Below are positions 5,581 to 7,809 of a stretch of 7,809 bases of DNA, one piece after another (within the stretch, counting starts at the first letter, position 1; each line of letters begins with the position of its first letter). The stretch covers positions 1 to 7,809 of the forward strand of contig MHYI01000007.1 in assembly GCA_001828295.1 (NCBI GenBank), read 5' to 3'. A model generated the notes under the pieces. It had not been told where the DNA came from, ran no database searches, and saw only the letters and a list, made by a program, of their open reading frames with translations. The stretch is from Planctomycetes bacterium RBG_16_41_13. Its GTDB lineage: Bacteria; Planctomycetota; Brocadiia; Brocadiales; Brocadiaceae. The translations under genes were made by a program, and so were the position numbers.

Positions 5581-5611
5581 ATGTAGTGCGACGAACCTCG
5601 TCGCACTACAT
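5581..5611. repeat. 31-bp REP-like palindrome downstream of the BatA gene
   Basis: ATGTAGTGCGACGA (5581-5594) and TCGTCGCACTACAT (5598-5611) are perfect complements around a 3-base loop, giving a 14-bp GC-containing stem. It lies between the convergent rpsT and BatA genes, 17 bases after the BatA stop. No U run follows on either strand, so it is not a standard terminator. The compact form resembles repetitive extragenic palindromes, which often stabilise or end transcripts between convergent genes. Only one copy is in the window, so repeat status is unproven. Confidence 0.6.
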
Positions 5612-5627
5612 ATGACAATTTCCTGTC

Positions 5628-7757
5628 TCATTTTCTGGAAATAAATGATTCCGCCACAAGCATGCCAAGCACTAGCAATAAGAGAACCCCCCAGAGGGTC
5701 GTTTTCGCTTCCCCCCTAACCACTTCACGCCGCTCTCCTGAACGGGAAGACCTTACTATCACATTCGTTTCTCCCATAAGCGCGGTAATTTCTTTTTCCC
5801 CAATCTTCTCAAGATTAGACTCCGATGCGTCAACATTCACCGGGAAGTAAAAAAGGTTCTGCTGTTGCGATGTACCATTGATAAGAAACGAATACACCCC
5901 CGGCAAATGGGTTTCATGATAAACAAAATATTTTTCATTATTCATCACTTGTGGCGGTAAAAGGGTTTTTACCCCCCCCGGATTGGTTATTTCTAAATTG
6001 CCTGCATCGTACGGGGCTGGGAATTGCCAGTTTTGCTCCACAAGAATTTCATGCCTGGTTTCACCTGTCGCACTACCGGATATATACCGGCAAAGCTGCT
6101 GAATAAGGGGAACAAAAAGAGGTTTTACCGGTAAGTCTGTCCAATCTCTGTCGATAGAGGAGGCAATGAGCGCCACCCTTCCCTTGCCGACCTGCCTTTC
6201 AATAATGGCAGGAGTATTGTCGGAAAAGGAAAGCACCGTTTTCGCTCCTTCCAAAGGAGCAGGCTCTACATAAAATACCTGATGAAACTTAACCGATGAC
6301 AACATATTAATATGCGTTTCGGATAGAAAACGCATTGCCGGATGCATCATCCCGGATATCTTTAGATTAAGCGGCTGTTCCTCCGTAATCAGTACATTCC
6401 CGGTAAAGATTTTTTTTGTGTAAAGCCGGTGCGGAAGCAGCCCCTCAAATGAATTGTTGTAATAACTGCCTTCTACCTTATCGCCGAGTGAAAAAACGAC
6501 CGCCCCTCCTTCTTTTACAAACTTTTCCAACTCCTCTGCCTTTTCGTATGGCAGCATTTCAACATTACACAAAAAGACAATGTCAAAATCTTCAAATACC
6601 ATACCTTCCACTTCATGTATTGAACAAATGACCGGCTTGAGGGAGGAAACGTGTCCACGCGCCGGGTTTAAGGCTTTTTCCAGATAAAATGTTTCGCTTT
6701 CATAGATATTTGTTTTGGGGTCTCCGTCAATTAACAACACCTCAAGTTTTTGTTCCTCATTAATGGCAAAATACCGTTTATTATCAACAATTAAATTATC
6801 ATCTGGGATTTCAATCCAGCCAAAGTGGTTGCCTTTTTCCACCTTGAAGCAAAATTCTTTCACTTCCTGGGAATACGCCTCAATATTGAAAAATCCCTGT
6901 ACCACTTTTTTTTGATCTACATATACCTGCGCTAATAGATTTTTTATTCTTACCGGCGAATAATTAGAAACTGTTGCCTTAAAAGACACGTCTCCACCCT
7001 TATTGAACACATTGTTTTGAAATTCCAGTCCCGTAATAGCAATATTCCCGTAGTCCTTTCCTTCCGACACATTTATTATGTGAACGCCGGTGATATTATT
7101 TTGCAATTTTTGCTGTCCGTCATGAAACCATTTAAGGTCCCAACCATTTCGCGTGAAATCGGTAATAATAAATATCTGTTTAATGGGCGTTTCGTCGGCC
7201 ATCAATATTCCAATTGCCTTGTCCAGGGCGGACGTAATATGTGTGGTTGAATACCCGGGGCGTAAATTTTCGATGACAGTAAGGAGGTTTTCTTTATCAT
7301 ATTCAAGTTCAGGCACAATCATTGAATTTGCCAGCGAACAGCCAATGACCGCCGCCTTATCATCCTTCGTTAATTGCCCGATAATATTCCTTGCCGTATT
7401 TTTGGCAGAATGGAAAAGGGGTTTGCCTTTTTCCGCATATTGCATACTGTAAGAATCATCGACAATGATAACATTACTGGTGGGATTTTTTCCGTCGTCA
7501 CCGCCTCCGCCAATATTTTTGACAAAGGGCCTGGCAAGGGCCATGGCAAGAAAGGCAAACAAACATGCCCTGAGAATAAGGAGTATCAATTGCCGGAGTT
7601 TAAACTTTACATAAATACGTTTATTGGATTGGAGTAAGAAATCTATCGCCGCGAATCTATGGGATATCGCCTTCTTTTTATTGAAGAGGTGGATGATAAC
7701 GGGTATACAAGCGCCCAGGACGCCAAATAATAAAAGCGGATTGAGAAAGGAAATCAT
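5628..7757 (-). CDS. BatA-type membrane protein with VWA and GATase-like domains
   Basis: A 709-residue membrane-anchored protein, probably facing the periplasm. Residues 1-80 form the N-terminal double-transmembrane BatA domain: a first segment at about 5-25, the IIHLFNKKK...HRFAAIDFL signature, then a second segment at about 55-75 ending in ALARPF. A von Willebrand A domain follows (about 94-230) with an apparently complete metal site: D100-x-S102-x-S104, threonines at 171/172, and D200 in FIITDFT. Residues 240-330 look like a beta-sandwich, and 338-440 like a class I glutamine-amidotransferase fold (VLLIDGDP, FDIVFLCNV, EKFVKEGGAVVFSLGD), with no obvious catalytic cysteine triad. GKGRVALIASSIDRDWTDLP (525-544) is typical of this family, and a final segment (about 688-703) anchors the C-terminus. 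Bat proteins often sit with MoxR ATPase and DUF58 genes, and their function is poorly known. The ATG lacks a good Shine-Dalgarno site; coupling to the gene upstream is likely. Confidence 0.88.
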   Translation of the reverse strand: MISFLNPLLLFGVLGACIPVIIHLFNKKKAISHRFAAIDFLLQSNKRIYVKFKLRQLILLILRACLFAFLAMALARPFVKNIGGGGDDGKNPTSNVIIVDDSYSMQYAEKGKPLFHSAKNTARNIIGQLTKDDKAAVIGCSLANSMIVPELEYDKENLLTVIENLRPGYSTTHITSALDKAIGILMADETPIKQIFIITDFTRNGWDLKWFHDGQQKLQNNITGVHIINVSEGKDYGNIAITGLEFQNNVFNKGGDVSFKATVSNYSPVRIKNLLAQVYVDQKKVVQGFFNIEAYSQEVKEFCFKVEKGNHFGWIEIPDDNLIVDNKRYFAINEEQKLEVLLIDGDPKTNIYESETFYLEKALNPARGHVSSLKPVICSIHEVEGMVFEDFDIVFLCNVEMLPYEKAEELEKFVKEGGAVVFSLGDKVEGSYYNNSFEGLLPHRLYTKKIFTGNVLITEEQPLNLKISGMMHPAMRFLSETHINMLSSVKFHQVFYVEPAPLEGAKTVLSFSDNTPAIIERQVGKGRVALIASSIDRDWTDLPVKPLFVPLIQQLCRYISGSATGETRHEILVEQNWQFPAPYDAGNLEITNPGGVKTLLPPQVMNNEKYFVYHETHLPGVYSFLINGTSQQQNLFYFPVNVDASESNLEKIGEKEITALMGETNVIVRSSRSGERREVVRGEAKTTLWGVLLLLVLGMLVAESFISRK

Positions 7758-7766
7758 GTAAAAATT

Positions 7767-7809
7767 CTACCATATGCTCCGGGGAAAATGAAGGAGAAAA
7801 GCATTGAAT
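7767..7809 (-). CDS. C-terminal end of an upstream gene (partial, tentative)
   Basis: The minus-strand frame entering from the right edge reads FNAFLLHFPRSIW and stops at TAG (7769-7767), 9 bases before the BatA ATG. The pattern resembles the usual end of DUF58 proteins (an aromatic-Asp/Asn-x-x-Leu-Leu-x-aromatic-x-x-Arg tail), and DUF58 genes commonly precede BatA genes. A second frame, ending in GAYGRIFT at a TGA that overlaps the BatA ATG as ATGA, is an equally open alternative. With only 13 codons, neither the frame nor the family can be settled. Confidence 0.3.
   Translation of the reverse strand, partial: FNAFLLHFPRSIW

Noticed and set aside
6125..6134. TTACCGGTAA inside the BatA gene, also present in the palindrome at 5451-5462
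   Set aside because: A 10-bp palindrome shared twice is compatible with chance, and the copy at 6125 lies in conserved coding sequence with no flanking similarity.

Overview
The window (about 41-43% G+C by eye) is an ordinary-looking bacterial chromosome segment. It carries housekeeping genes (topA, rpsT) next to inorganic-carbon transport genes (sbtA, sbtB, a DUF2294/MpsC-type gene) and a large BatA/von Willebrand-type membrane protein. No phage, IS element, CRISPR array, tRNA or rRNA is visible. BatA-type double-transmembrane proteins with a VWA domain and a glutamine-amidotransferase-like domain are common in Planctomycetota and some related phyla. Together with the moderate G+C and an SbtA bicarbonate transporter, this makes a planctomycete, perhaps an anammox-type autotroph (Brocadiales), my best guess. 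That is an inference from gene content, not a proven assignment.

Layout, left to right: the N-terminus of an unidentified minus-strand gene (1-42); sbtB (127-438, minus) directly behind sbtA (447-1445, minus); a 570-base gene-free stretch (1452-2021) with a strong minus-strand rho-independent terminator at 1749-1791; the DUF2294/MpsC-type gene (2022-2390, minus); topA with four C-terminal zinc ribbons (2490-4796, minus); a 300-base divergent promoter region; rpsT (5097-5381, plus); a 246-base convergent intergenic region with two strong inverted repeats; the BatA/VWA protein (5628-7757, minus); and probably the last codons of an upstream gene (7767-7809).

How the genes fit together: SbtA is a sodium-dependent bicarbonate importer and SbtB is its PII-like regulator, here read from the same message. 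DUF2294/MpsC proteins occur beside DabA/DabB-type inorganic-carbon pumps in Firmicutes, so two separate transcription units in this short region may serve bicarbonate/CO2 supply. The terminator at 1749-1791 separates them. topA and rpsT fire divergently from two promoters with perfect TTGACA -35 boxes. The BatA protein belongs to a separate minus-strand unit entering from the right.

The most interesting signals are: the sbtA-sbtB pair in a probable non-cyanobacterium, with an SbtB that lacks the cyanobacterial C-terminal cysteine loop; a hairpin abutting the sbtA ribosome binding site; a 25-bp near-perfect palindrome that combines the topA stop codon with the -35 region of the DUF2294 gene; and a 31-bp REP-like palindrome downstream of the BatA gene. 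I did not find a clearly new multi-gene system.
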